Source: Nesterenkonia sedimenti
GTDB lineage: Bacteria; Actinomycetota; Actinomycetes; Actinomycetales; Micrococcaceae
Assembly (NCBI RefSeq): GCF_012641515.1
Contig: NZ_JABAHY010000002.1
Coordinates: 152,371 to 216,370, forward strand
Direction: 5' to 3'
Length of the DNA stretch: 64,000 bases
Notes under the pieces: model-generated
Seen by the model: only the letters and a program-made list of their open reading frames with translations
What the model was told of the DNA's origin: nothing
Databases searched by the model: none
Shown: piece after piece, positions 41,308 to 50,472 of the stretch
Numbering within the stretch: the first letter of the stretch is position 1
How the letters are laid out: each line of letters opens with the position of its first letter
Program-made: the position numbers and the translations under genes

Positions 41308-44300
41308 ATGAGGGTCGAAGTATTGGGGCCCATCCAGCTCCGAGACGACGAGGCCGAGGTGGTTGACGTCCCAGAGCGGAAAGTCCGAGCCCTGCTGGCG
41401 GCCCTGATCGCCGCGGCCGGGGAGACAATATCGGCCGAGACCCTGATCGACCGGGTCTGGGGTGAGGACCTGCCCAGCAACCCCTCACGGGTCCTGCAGG
41501 CCAAGCTCTCCCAACTGAGGTCCCTGCTGGAGCAGGCAGCACCTGGGGCTAAGGACATGCTGGTCCGCTCACCGGGGGGTTACAGCCTGCAGGTGAGCGC
41601 AGGGGCATCCGACGCCGCCGCGTTCCGGGAGGCCGTGCAGACCGCCTCCCAGCTCTCGGGAGCCCAGCGCGCAGAACACCTGAAGGATGCACTGGGGCTC
41701 TGGCGCGGGGCCGCCTATGCGGAGTTCGCCGATGAGCTGTGGTTGATGCCCGAGGTCAGCCAACTGCAGCAGGAGCGACTGACCGCGGTGGAAATCGCAG
41801 CCGAATCCCTGATCGAAACCGGAGCGGCCGAGGAGGCAGTTTCACTAGCTGCCCCGTATTTTGCGCAACATCCCACCCGGGAAGGCCTGGCCGCCCCGCT
41901 GCTGCTGGGCTATTACCGCAGCCGTCGGCAGCCTGAGGCTCTAGCCGCCTATGAACGACTGCGCGCTCACCTAGCCGATGAACTCGGGGTGGAGCCCAGT
42001 GCCGAATTACAGGACCTGCACCTGAAAATCCTGCGACAGGACCCGGAGCTGGCACCTGTTGTGGAGACACGAGCGCCAGCAGGCCCGGGGACCCATTCAC
42101 CTGACCAGGTGTCCCCAGAAGGCAATGGGGTGACCAGTGCTGGGCGGTGGCTGCCCTCCTATGCCTCGGCGTTCTTCGGTCGCGAGCAGGAGCTAGCCGA
42201 GATTCAGGACCTGCTGAGCCATCACCGCCTGGTGACCCTGCTGGGGATCGGAGGTATCGGCAAGACTCGGTTGGCTGTGCGGACCGCGGCAGAATTCACC
42301 GAGCACACTCAGACAGAGGTCTGGTTTCTGGATCTCAGCGAATTACAGCCCAGGCCTGATGACTATATTGCCTGCCGGGTTGAGCGGATCTACCGGATTA
42401 CCGCCGAAACCCTGCAGCTGACTGCCCACCTGTCCAGCAACGATTCGATCGCCTCACGTATCCAATCGGCCCTGCAGGCTCGTGAGGCACTTCTGGTCCT
42501 GGATAACTGTGAGCATGTCATTGATGAAGTCGCCACCTTCACCGACGAACTGCTGCGCAGCGCCCAGGGGGTTCGCGTGCTGGCTACCAGCCGTGAACCG
42601 ATGGGTCTGGCCGAGGAACAGCGGTTCGTCGTTCCCCAACTGCAGGTCAACGGAGAGACCAGCCCCGCGGTTGAGTTCTTCCTGACCCGGGCCCAAGCGG
42701 TGAACTCCGCTATTGCCAGGGATGAGCAAACAGTGACCGCAGCCTCTGAGCTCTGCCGTCATCTAGACGGCCTTCCCTTGGCATTGGAGCTGGCTGCTGC
42801 CCGTACCTCAGTTCTTTCAGTTCCTGATCTACTGGATCGGATCACCGACCGGCTGGATCTGCTGGCCCGCCCAGGCCGGGCTGCACCCCGGCGCCAACAG
42901 ACCCTTCGCGGCATGCTGGACTGGAGCTGGTCCCTGCTTGAGGCCGAGGAGCAGGCGTTGTTGCGCCGCCTGGCGGTGCACCCAGTGATCTGGCGATTGG
43001 ATGTGATCGAACAGGTCTGCGCCGATTCCGGCCAGTGGCCGACCCTCGGGGGTGAGTCCTGCCCAGAGGCGCGCGAGCTCAATATCTCTGTCGATGGGCA
43101 GGTGCTGCTGTCGCGTCGTCGTGTGTTGCCTGTTTTGGCGAACCTCGTGGAACGCAGTCTGGTTTCAACAATCACCGTCGGGGGTGAAACCCGGTACCGG
43201 TTACTGGAGACTGTCGGCACCTATGCCGCAGAAAAGCTCGACGACGCCGGCGAGCGGGATCCGCTGGCGCTCAAACACATCGACTACTACCGCAACCTGG
43301 TCGACTGCGCCTCGCTGTACCTCTTCGGCCCGCAGGCCCGGGAGTGGGTGGTCACCATTGATGAGGCCCGGCCGCAGATTGCTCTGGCCATCACCGAGGC
43401 TCTGCGTCGGCAGGACGGGGCCAGTGCGGTGAGCCTCGTGTTGGCCACCTTCTGGTTCCGGTGGATGACCGGACGGGCCGATGCGCTGTTGGAGGAGCTC
43501 TCGGCCGCCGCAGCCTGCCCGAACCCTAGTGAGTCCCCCGAGGAAAAGCGGGCACACGCCCAGGTCACTGTGTTGGCGCGTACCGTGGCCGATCAACCTA
43601 CGCGGTTAAAGGTCGAGCCAGTGCTGGAAGCCCTTGAGTCTTTCGGTTCTGATGAGCAGAGCCAGCTGGCCCGAATGGAGGTCCAATGGTTCGGCGCCAC
43701 GGTGATGTTTGGTGATGCCGCACATCTGGAGCAGGGGTTGGAATTGTTCCGGGAGGCCATTGACTATCTGATCCAGGCCGGGGATCTTCGCGCGGCCGCA
43801 TTCGCCAGCACCCAACGGGATTGGTTCCTGCTGGAGGTCTGGGCTGAACCGCCGCAGGGGTTGCCCGGGGCTCTTGATGTGGAACAGATTCTGCGTGATC
43901 ACGGCGATTCCTATGGGCTCACCCAGGCGCTGGGGGTACAGCACCTCTGGGCCGAGACCCACGGGCGCAGGGCCGAGGCACGTCGTCTGCTCGATGAGGT
44001 GATCGATCTCTGCGCCGACCTGCAGTTGGACGGGGAGTTGTCGTTCTGGCTGATTGTGGAGGCCGTACTGGCACTGCGAGAAGACAACGACGACGCCGCC
44101 GAGCAGCTGCTTGCCCGCAGCCTCCGGTTAGCCCACCGGGCGGCCTATGTGTACTGCGTGACCCTGCATGATGCCACTGCCGCGATCCTAGCCGCTAAGC
44201 GGGGTGATGCGGCTCGGTCCAACCAGTTACTGGATGGGCTTAGCCCGGAGGATAGGGACAGCAGTGTGCGCCTGCTGCAGCGGTACCTGAGCCCAGAGCA

Positions 44301-44343
44301 GATTCCTGAAGAACTACGGACTGTAGGTGCCCCCTCGGCCTAA
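41308..44343 (+). CDS. AfsR/SARP-family regulator with NB-ARC ATPase
   Basis: A 1011-residue regulator. Domains in order: OmpR-like winged helix (1-95, ERKVRALLAALIAAAGE and LIDRVWGEDLPSNPSRVLQ); bacterial transcriptional activator domain (about 100-245); and an STAND ATPase (about 280-620) with Walker A GIGGIGKTRLA near 313, Walker B ALLVLDNCEHV near 395 and GLPLALELAAARTS near 488. A long helical, TPR-like C-terminus follows, including YRLLETVGTYAAEKL. Such proteins switch on secondary-metabolite or stress genes when ATP- and ligand-bound. The neighbouring MFS exporter overlaps its stop, convergently, and may be a target. Confidence 0.9.
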   Translation: MRVEVLGPIQLRDDEAEVVDVPERKVRALLAALIAAAGETISAETLIDRVWGEDLPSNPSRVLQAKLSQLRSLLEQAAPGAKDMLVRSPGGYSLQVSAGASDAAAFREAVQTASQLSGAQRAEHLKDALGLWRGAAYAEFADELWLMPEVSQLQQERLTAVEIAAESLIETGAAEEAVSLAAPYFAQHPTREGLAAPLLLGYYRSRRQPEALAAYERLRAHLADELGVEPSAELQDLHLKILRQDPELAPVVETRAPAGPGTHSPDQVSPEGNGVTSAGRWLPSYASAFFGREQELAEIQDLLSHHRLVTLLGIGGIGKTRLAVRTAAEFTEHTQTEVWFLDLSELQPRPDDYIACRVERIYRITAETLQLTAHLSSNDSIASRIQSALQAREALLVLDNCEHVIDEVATFTDELLRSAQGVRVLATSREPMGLAEEQRFVVPQLQVNGETSPAVEFFLTRAQAVNSAIARDEQTVTAASELCRHLDGLPLALELAAARTSVLSVPDLLDRITDRLDLLARPGRAAPRRQQTLRGMLDWSWSLLEAEEQALLRRLAVHPVIWRLDVIEQVCADSGQWPTLGGESCPEARELNISVDGQVLLSRRRVLPVLANLVERSLVSTITVGGETRYRLLETVGTYAAEKLDDAGERDPLALKHIDYYRNLVDCASLYLFGPQAREWVVTIDEARPQIALAITEALRRQDGASAVSLVLATFWFRWMTGRADALLEELSAAAACPNPSESPEEKRAHAQVTVLARTVADQPTRLKVEPVLEALESFGSDEQSQLARMEVQWFGATVMFGDAAHLEQGLELFREAIDYLIQAGDLRAAAFASTQRDWFLLEVWAEPPQGLPGALDVEQILRDHGDSYGLTQALGVQHLWAETHGRRAEARRLLDEVIDLCADLQLDGELSFWLIVEAVLALREDNDDAAEQLLARSLRLAHRAAYVYCVTLHDATAAILAAKRGDAARSNQLLDGLSPEDRDSSVRLLQRYLSPEQIPEELRTVGAPSA

Positions 44344-45887
44344 CTGGTTTTACTGCGGCGTAGCAGGAAGATCACGACCACGCCCAGGACAATTGAGGCG
44401 ATGGCGAATAATCCGTAACCGGCCTGCAGTGTGCGGGTGAAGGCGCCTTCCACCGCCTCGATAAGCGATTGGGCCTCGGCAGCAGGGAGCTCGGCGAGCA
44501 CCGCGGCGGAGGCGCCGAAACTCTCACCAGAGGTCTCGACGGCTTCAGCGGGTACATTGCCGCCAGCCCAGTCGTCCAGAATGCGGCGGTACAGAGCCAA
44601 AGCACCGGCGCCCAGCAGGGCGATAGATGCCCCCATACTCAAACTCGCGGTGACATCCTGTACTGCGGTCGCCGGACCGGTTTTCTCCTCCGGGGCCGCA
44701 CTGATCATCAGTTGAGAGACCAGGATCATGAAGGGGGACCCTACGAAGGTCATCACAGTCAGGGCGATGACCAGGTTCACCAGACTGGCCTGGCCCAACA
44801 TCAGTACCACCATGCCAATGGCTATGCCCGAGATGAACAGCGGGATGGCGATAGCGAGGCCCCGGTTCTTCACTGCCGCCAGTAGTGGGCTGAGCAGTGA
44901 GCCCACGGTGCTGCCCAGTGCCGGGGCGAGTAGCACAAGGCCCGCCTCCAGGGGGCTGAGTTCGCGGACCAGCTGGAGATACTGGGGAAGAAGCATGTCT
45001 GGCAAAGCCATGGCGAAGGACCCAACGAACAGCACCACCAGCATGATGCGGATCGTCCGGATGCGGAATAGCTGCAGATCCAACAGCGGGTGGGCAGTCT
45101 TGCTCTGTCGGTGCAGGAATAACCACAGGAGCCCCAATCCCACACCCGTTGAGACCAACGGCAGCCAGGTGAACCCGGCGGCGGAGAGCTCCTGCAATCC
45201 GAAAACCAGGGCCAGAATTGCCGCAATGGAAAGCACCACCGAAAGCCCATCAATCCTTACGCTGCGGTCAGCATGATTGCATTCCAGCAGGAAGGGGCCA
45301 CCGATCAGCAGTATAGCGGCTATGGGTACATTGATGAGGAAGACCGCACCCCACCAGAAGTGCTCCAGGATGAACCCACCCAATGGGGGACCAGCGGCCA
45401 TTCCTCCGGTGAAGGCGGCCATGAAAATGGCGAACGCGATGCTGTACTGCTTGGGGTCACGGAATGCTCTTCGCACTAGCACCATCCCGGCCGGTGTGAA
45501 GGCAGCCGCGGCTATCCCCAGCAGGGCACGGCCTCCGATGAGCATCTCGGCGTTTACCGCGTAGGCAGCGATCAGCGAGGCTGCCCCATAGACTGCTACC
45601 GCACCGAGCAGGAGTTTGCGGGCTCCGATTCGGCCGGCCAATAGTCCGAAAGTGATCATTGTCGCGGCGCTGAGGAACTCCCCAATGTGCAGGATCCACA
45701 GCTGCTGGGAGCCCACCGGCAGAAGGTCGGCCGCGATCGAGGGCATCGCCAGGAACAGCACGGTGACATCCGTGGCCAGCATGAACAGTGGGACCACCAT
45801 GATGGTCAGTCCCATCCACTGTTTGAGGGTGGCCTTCGGTGGGGCCAGGTCGACGGCGTCGTCGTCGTTCTTTGTGTGTGTCGTCAT
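44340..45887 (-). CDS. MFS multidrug exporter (DHA2, EmrB/QacA-like)
   Basis: A 515-residue transporter with about 14 membrane helices. LATDVTVLFLAMPSIAADL (helix 1), ITFGLLAGRIGARKLLLGA (loop 2-3), and ALLGIAAAAFTPAGMVLVRRAF (motif C region) mark the DHA2 drug:H+ antiporters. ATG 45887 is chosen because homology to QacA-type proteins starts shortly after it; the upstream 29 codons look non-coding. Its stop overlaps the AfsR-like stop. A broken paralogue begins 131 bp away on the other strand. Confidence 0.88.
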   Translation of the reverse strand: MTTHTKNDDDAVDLAPPKATLKQWMGLTIMVVPLFMLATDVTVLFLAMPSIAADLLPVGSQQLWILHIGEFLSAATMITFGLLAGRIGARKLLLGAVAVYGAASLIAAYAVNAEMLIGGRALLGIAAAAFTPAGMVLVRRAFRDPKQYSIAFAIFMAAFTGGMAAGPPLGGFILEHFWWGAVFLINVPIAAILLIGGPFLLECNHADRSVRIDGLSVVLSIAAILALVFGLQELSAAGFTWLPLVSTGVGLGLLWLFLHRQSKTAHPLLDLQLFRIRTIRIMLVVLFVGSFAMALPDMLLPQYLQLVRELSPLEAGLVLLAPALGSTVGSLLSPLLAAVKNRGLAIAIPLFISGIAIGMVVLMLGQASLVNLVIALTVMTFVGSPFMILVSQLMISAAPEEKTGPATAVQDVTASLSMGASIALLGAGALALYRRILDDWAGGNVPAEAVETSGESFGASAAVLAELPAAEAQSLIEAVEGAFTRTLQAGYGLFAIASIVLGVVVIFLLRRSKTS

Positions 45888-46018
45888 GACCCCAGAGTGT
45901 GTGCGGGGCACTCCGGTTCTGTTCCGGGCCCCAAAGCCGTCCGCCGGAACATCGCCAGAGCAGAACCGGAACATATGGCGGGAACTATCGGGATATAGGC
46001 CCCCGATGAGAGGAAGCC

Positions 46019-46390
46019 ATGGAGATACCGCAGAGAACCCAAGCGGCAGCCCCGGAGGTGCCGCCGAAAGCCACGGCCAAGGAATGGGCCGGATTGGTGC
46101 TGCTGGCCCTACCGATGATGGCGCTGTCCACCGACCTCACCGCCCTGTTCTTCGCATTGCCCACGCTCAGCGCTGATCTGGAATCAAGCGCCACACAGAC
46201 CCTGTGGATCACCCATGTCTATGGCTTCTTGATCGCAGGGTTCTTAGTCACCGCCGGGCGGGTGGGGGACAGGATCGGCCCCGGAAGCTGCTGATGATTG
46301 GGGCCGCCGCGTTTGGAGTGCTCTCGGTGGTGGCCGCCTACTCCACAAGTCCGGAGATGCTGATCGCGGCTCGTGCCGCTCTGGGTGGGG
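46019..46390 (+). pseudogene. Broken MFS exporter gene (paralogue of neighbour)
   Basis: From ATG 46019 the frame gives an EmrB/QacA-like start (TAKEWAGLVLLALPMMALSTDLT and LWITHVYGFLIAGFLV). It closely parallels the neighbour at 44340-45887. At the C run 46279-46282 one base is missing: VGDRIGP is followed by GSC and a stop. In the shifted frame the match goes on as RKLLMIGAAAFGVL and MLIAARAALGGA. At about 46390 it is cut off by an IS3 transposase fragment. So there are two lesions, a 1-bp deletion and a truncation, and the gene is dead. Confidence 0.85.
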
Positions 46391-46664
46391 CGAGTCGGCG
46401 CGGCTGGGGACAATGCCGCGATGGAGAGCTTCTTCAGCCTGCTGCAGAACAACGTCCTCGACGCGAAGCCCTGGGCCACCCGCCAGGAGCTTCGGACCTC
46501 TATAGTGCGGTGGATCGAGAGGACTTATCACCGAAGGAGGAAGCAGAAGGAACTGGGGGACATTGACCCCTGTGGCATTCAAGGAGAAACTGCTGACCCA
46601 GGCCCTGACTCTAGCGGCCTGACCAAGAAACCCCACCTGTCACCCGTTCCTGCATCAGCCCCCC
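46388..46664 (+). mobile_element. IS3-family element, right-end remnant (orfB 3' end plus inverted repeat)
   Basis: The frame GRVGAAGDNAAMESFFSLLQ followed by WATRQELRTSIVRWIERTYH is the C-terminal end of an IS3-type OrfB, including the last catalytic Glu (MESFF). A 1-bp shift near 46555 breaks it; in the other frame the normal end LTPVAFKEKLL...TLAA continues to TGA 46620-46622. The 26-bp right end at 46639-46664 matches the left end at 21613-21638. About 1 kb of the element is missing. Confidence 0.85.
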
Positions 46665-46720
46665 AAGCAGAGCAGAGGCTCTGGGTGGAGAGTTGACGGT
46701 CATCGAGGGAATCAAAGAAA

Positions 46721-47455
46721 TCAGCCAGCAGTTCTCGCTTGGCTGCGGTGCGCTAACTGATCTGCACCATGGACCAATCTTGGTCCATGCCAAGCGGCGT
46801 CGTCCATAGTCTGAGCCCTCTTGCTACCGAACCCATAGGCCCGGTGATAGGTGCTGGTATCCTCCAGAACCTCCAGCAATCCAGCGGCCAGATCAGGTCG
46901 CCGGCTCGGCCCTGAGACGTTGGTGTCCAACGCCATCTGGTAGGGGCCCACCTCATCGGCATCCACCAAATATCCGGGGCGGACAACGGTCCAATCCCAG
47001 TCCTCGCTCCGGTCTTTGAGATAGGTCTCCATACGTTGGAGATCCGGGTAAATGTGCTTGCCCCAGTACGTCACCATTGGCACAAGCAGGCGTTTTTCGA
47101 AGAAGCCCGCACCCTCCCAGGTCTTCAGTACAGGAGCAGCAGAGATCACCACCAGTCGCCGGATACCACGGGGGTACATCGCTGCCAGTACGTGCACCAC
47201 CCCCAGAAGGCAGGTGGATTCCGGACCCTGGCGGGAATCACCCCGCCCCAGGGCAGAGATCACCGCATCGGCGTCGTCGGGGATTTCTAGCCGGGGGTCA
47301 GTGACAACATTGCCTTGGATCACCTCAACCCCAGCAGGGGGCTGGTACTTCGCGGGATTGCGCACCAATGCGGTCACTCGGTGGCCAGCGGCTGCTGCCT
47401 GCAGCGCCACATGGCGGCCGGTTCCTCCAAATGCGCCAACAACAACGATATGCAT
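46721..47455 (-). CDS. NAD(P)H-binding Rossmann protein (atypical SDR)
   Basis: A 244-residue NmrA/YwnB-type protein. MHIVVVGAFGGTGRHVALQAAAAGH is the dinucleotide-binding start (GxxGxxG). VTALVRNPAK, VISALGRGD and WTVVRPGYLVD fit the atypical short-chain dehydrogenases that act as NAD(P)H-dependent reductases or redox sensors. ATG 47455 is chosen because the fold starts there. The last 30 residues, near the IS scar side, do not match the family, so the 3' end may have been altered. Confidence 0.8.
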   Translation of the reverse strand: MHIVVVGAFGGTGRHVALQAAAAGHRVTALVRNPAKYQPPAGVEVIQGNVVTDPRLEIPDDADAVISALGRGDSRQGPESTCLLGVVHVLAAMYPRGIRRLVVISAAPVLKTWEGAGFFEKRLLVPMVTYWGKHIYPDLQRMETYLKDRSEDWDWTVVRPGYLVDADEVGPYQMALDTNVSGPSRRPDLAAGLLEVLEDTSTYHRAYGFGSKRAQTMDDAAWHGPRLVHGADQLAHRSQARTAG

Positions 47456-47559
47456 AACGAATCGCCCTCTCAGGGGGCCGAGGCCCTCTGGGGCCGGAGC
47501 AAATCCGGAGCAAGCCCACAGGGGCATCGGGCCGTACAGTGTGTAGAAGGTGGTTGATT

Positions 47560-48105
47560 ATGTTGGAAAATGTGTTGGTCTTCGGTGGAACCGGGATGCT
47601 CTCTGGTGCCACCCAGTGGGTGATGCGGCGAGCCCGTCACACCACAGTTACTGGCCGGAGTGAACACCGGCTCAAGCGACTGCAGGAAGGCGACCCAGGG
47701 GAGCGGGCCAGCTTCCACCCGTTGGATTACCGCGACACGGAGGCTCTGAAGTCACTGCTGAGCTCCACGGTCAATCGGCATGGTCCGGTCGATCTGGTCC
47801 TCAGCTGGATCCACAGCACCGCACCTGAAGCTTTGCCGACCATCGTCTCGGAGTTCTCACAGACTTCGCAGCAGTGGCACCTTATTCACATCAAAGGCAG
47901 TGCCAACGACGACGCCGCTATCCGCGCTCGCCCTGAAACTGCAGACAACTGCCAATACCGTGAGGTGCTGTTGGGGTATCAGCGCACCGAGAAGGGTTCC
48001 CGGTGGCTCACAGATGAAGAGATATCCGAGGGCGTGGTCGCGGCAATCCAGCAGGATGCCGATATCACCATCGGCCAACTCGAGCCTTGGTCAGAGCGGC
48101 CCTGA
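47560..48105 (+). CDS. Short-chain dehydrogenase-like protein
   Basis: A 181-residue Rossmann protein beginning ENVLVFGGTGMLSGATQWV, with an NADP-type basic pair (VTGRSEHRLKRLQ) and a conserved acidic turn HPLDYRDTEAL. It lacks the YxxxK pair at the usual position and is short, matching small SDR-like proteins of unknown reaction. AGAAGGTGG precedes ATG 47560. It is divergent from the neighbouring NAD(P)H-binding protein. Confidence 0.7.
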   Translation: MLENVLVFGGTGMLSGATQWVMRRARHTTVTGRSEHRLKRLQEGDPGERASFHPLDYRDTEALKSLLSSTVNRHGPVDLVLSWIHSTAPEALPTIVSEFSQTSQQWHLIHIKGSANDDAAIRARPETADNCQYREVLLGYQRTEKGSRWLTDEEISEGVVAAIQQDADITIGQLEPWSERP

Positions 48106-48113
48106 GCCAGAGC

Positions 48114-48356
48114 TCAGCGCAGTTCGGCCCCGAGCTCACAGAGTTTGGCCTCAGTCCCCAGGGCAGCCAGATGTCGTTTCAGATCAGCCACCCGCTGTTC
48201 AGCCTGCTGCACCAGATGATCGGACATCTTCGCCCAATCCTCCGGCTTCGGGTCCGCAGGAAGGCCCCCGAACAGTTCGGCAATTTCCCGGACTGTCAGG
48301 CCCACCCGCTGGGCCAACTTGGCCACGTGAATGCGGCAGGGGGCAGTCAGTGACAT
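48114..48356 (-). pseudogene. MerR-family regulator, C-terminal part only
   Basis: An 80-codon frame encodes RIHVAKLAQRVGLTVREIAELF and DHLVQQAEQRVADLKRHLAAL, the middle and dimerising coiled coil of MerR/SoxR-type regulators. The N-terminal winged HTH (about 55 residues) is absent. The start MSLTAPC replaces it 16 bp after the stop of the upstream FMN reductase gene. The product could not bind DNA by itself, so the gene is a truncated remnant or a dominant-negative dimeriser. Confidence 0.6.
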
Positions 48357-48372
48357 GAGGCTCACGCTACGC

Positions 48373-49017
48373 TCAGACAGTTGCCGGCTCAAGGGTTGAC
48401 GGCTTATCGTCGGCGGCCAGCGCGAAGTCCAACCCTGGGTAGGGTCGGTTGGCTCGGGCCTCCCGCAGCATCGGAGCCCACCAGACCAGCTCATCGAGTA
48501 CGGCCACCGCAGGAACACGGAGGCCCTCACTGTTCACGGGTTTGCCATCGTGGTCGAACAACTTCCAGAAGTCAGGCAAAGAGATGAAGTTCTTCACCGT
48601 CACCGCGGGAAACTCAGGGAAAACCCCGCGCAGGTGCTCAATCGAGGTGAGTCCGCCGGTGATGCCTCCATAGGAAATGAAGGAAATCGGCCGTAGGGCC
48701 CACTCGCCGTAGAACCAGTCGATAGCGGTTTTGAGAACCGCGGAGTAGCTCCGGTTATAGACCGGGGTGACCAGGACGAAGGCGTCTGCTTTGGACAGTC
48801 GCTTACCGAGCTTGGCGACGTCGTCGGGTAATTCGGCGTCGGGATCGTTGCCAGCAAGCTCCATGGGCAGTTCGTACTCAGCCAGATCGATGAGGTCGAC
48901 GTCGAAGGCCTCGTGACGCTCCGCCTCCTGCGCAAACCAGGCAGCTGGGGTCGGGCCGAATCGGTCTGGACGGATGCTGCCGATAATGATGGCAAGTTTC
49001 GGTTTGGGGGTTGTCAT
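48373..49017 (-). CDS. NADPH-dependent FMN reductase family protein
   Basis: A 214-residue flavodoxin-like reductase. LAIIIGSIRPDRFGPTPAAWF holds the FMN phosphate loop, AFVLVTPVYNRSYSAVLKTAIDWFYGEW is the isoalloxazine-binding segment, and ISYGGITGGLTSIEHL is the second FMN loop. It reduces FMN, quinones or azo compounds with NAD(P)H. ATG 49017. The truncated merR immediately downstream may once have been its regulator. Confidence 0.88.
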   Translation of the reverse strand: MTTPKPKLAIIIGSIRPDRFGPTPAAWFAQEAERHEAFDVDLIDLAEYELPMELAGNDPDAELPDDVAKLGKRLSKADAFVLVTPVYNRSYSAVLKTAIDWFYGEWALRPISFISYGGITGGLTSIEHLRGVFPEFPAVTVKNFISLPDFWKLFDHDGKPVNSEGLRVPAVAVLDELVWWAPMLREARANRPYPGLDFALAADDKPSTLEPATV

Positions 49018-49148
49018 GATCTGTTCCTCCAGTCAGGGTGGTGAACCTTGCACTGCCAGTGTGGAAGCGCGGCGTTCCGAGAATGCTCCGGGAACCTTCC
49101 GCTCATCAGTGGCTGCACCCCACGCTGAGGGTTGAACATATGCTGAAG

Positions 49149-49712
49149 TCAAGAGGCGTACTCTTCCACCGCGACTCCGGAGGCGAAGGTGCGCGTGCCC
49201 ATATGGGTGAACGGCCGAGCTGTATATGCAGCGTTGCCGAACAGCGGGATACCCGAACCGAAGACCACCGGATTACGTTTGAGCACCAAGCGGTCGATCT
49301 CGGGCAGCAGCAATCCCGCCAACTCACCGCCACCACAGAGCCAGATATCCAAGCCATCTTCCTGTTTCAGCTCCCGGACGGTCCTCAGCGGCTCCGAGGT
49401 CAGAGTGATGTCTGAGTGTGTCTTGCGCGGTTTTCGGCTGGCCACGATCTGCCGCAGATGAGAGTAGGGGCTGGTGATCCCGGCCTCCAGCGCAGGGGTG
49501 AGGGTATTCCAGCCCATCACCACAGTGTCTAACCGAGTCCGCGGAGGAGTGGTTCCCAGGGCTGTATGCGCATGGGTCGGCAGGGCATCGGCGAATTCCT
49601 CGATCACCACCGACATATGGTCACCCTCGGTGGGAAATGCCTCATACCCGCCCTGCGGGTCGGCGATATACCCGTCCAGACTGACGGCCACGTAGTAGAT
49701 GAGTTCACGCAT
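49149..49712 (-). CDS. Dihydrofolate reductase family protein (RibD C-terminal-like)
   Basis: A 187-residue protein. The start MRELIYYVAVSLDGYIAD and the later DIWLCGGGELAGLLLPEIDRLVL with FGSGIPLF match the RibD-C/YyaP-type DHFR-like family, which binds NADPH. The true substrate in these stand-alone proteins is not known. ATG 49712 has GGAG 8 nt upstream. It lies 12 bp after the hydrolase gene and is probably co-transcribed with it. Confidence 0.85.
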   Translation of the reverse strand: MRELIYYVAVSLDGYIADPQGGYEAFPTEGDHMSVVIEEFADALPTHAHTALGTTPPRTRLDTVVMGWNTLTPALEAGITSPYSHLRQIVASRKPRKTHSDITLTSEPLRTVRELKQEDGLDIWLCGGGELAGLLLPEIDRLVLKRNPVVFGSGIPLFGNAAYTARPFTHMGTRTFASGVAVEEYAS

Positions 49713-49724
49713 GAACAGCTCCAA

Positions 49725-50399
49725 TCAGGACATAAGAGGGCGCAGGAAGCTGCCGACGTCGTCGGCGATTGTCGCCGGCGCTCCAGCATTGACCACATGT
49801 GATGCCCCGGGATAGATCCGCACCCTCCCCTGGGGGAGGGCTCGACCGGCGACATCGGAGGCCGCCTGGGGGTCCAACATGACCGAATGCTCAGCGATGA
49901 CGGCCAGCACCGGCATGGTCAGGTCTCTCAGTTGAGCCTCACTGATCCGATGCGGAGCCGGAAGCCGCAGCTTGAAGGTGCGCTGACCGACCTCCAACAT
50001 CCGTGCCTCAGGGGAGTCGCCGGCCGGTGCCCCATTGGCGATATAGGAGTTGAAGCTGTCCCGCCAGGATTGCGGCATCAGCGGGACCGAGGTTGGAATC
50101 GATCGCAGGATAGTTTTCGGCGGAATATTGTCGAAGACAAAGACGGGGTCCACCAGGGTCAGCGCGCGGATCGTCTCCGGCTGATGCCGGGCGAGATTAG
50201 CCGCGGTCCATCCGCCGATCGAGACTCCCATGAGGTGAATCTGGTCTGCTGGGAGTTGTTTGAGTACCTGATGGAGCCAGCGGGCCTGTTCGGCGTCGTC
50301 GTCGATGGGATGTTCTTGAACGCTCATGCCCGGTTCGCCCAGCAGATCGAGGCTGTAGACATCCCCGATCTCAAGTAGCGGCGGGATATTCACGCCCAA
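49725..50399 (-). pseudogene. Alpha/beta hydrolase gene, probably 5'-truncated
   Basis: The frame begins inside the fold: NIPPLLEIGDVYSLDLLGEPG is normally the beta4 region about 50-60 residues into the protein. The preceding strand with the HG oxyanion-hole motif is missing; upstream in frame there are only about 24 unrelated codons and then a TGA. The rest is intact: nucleophile GVSIGG (Ser60), AEHSVMLDP acid region and GASHVVN histidine. Only a TTG (50399) is available as start. It may be inactive, or may use an unusual start. Confidence 0.6.
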
Positions 50400-50472
50400 A
50401 GTGGGGGAGGCTACGGGGCCATACGGCCGACCGGTAGACCCAACCTGGGTATCGCCGGCTCACCAACTCTGC

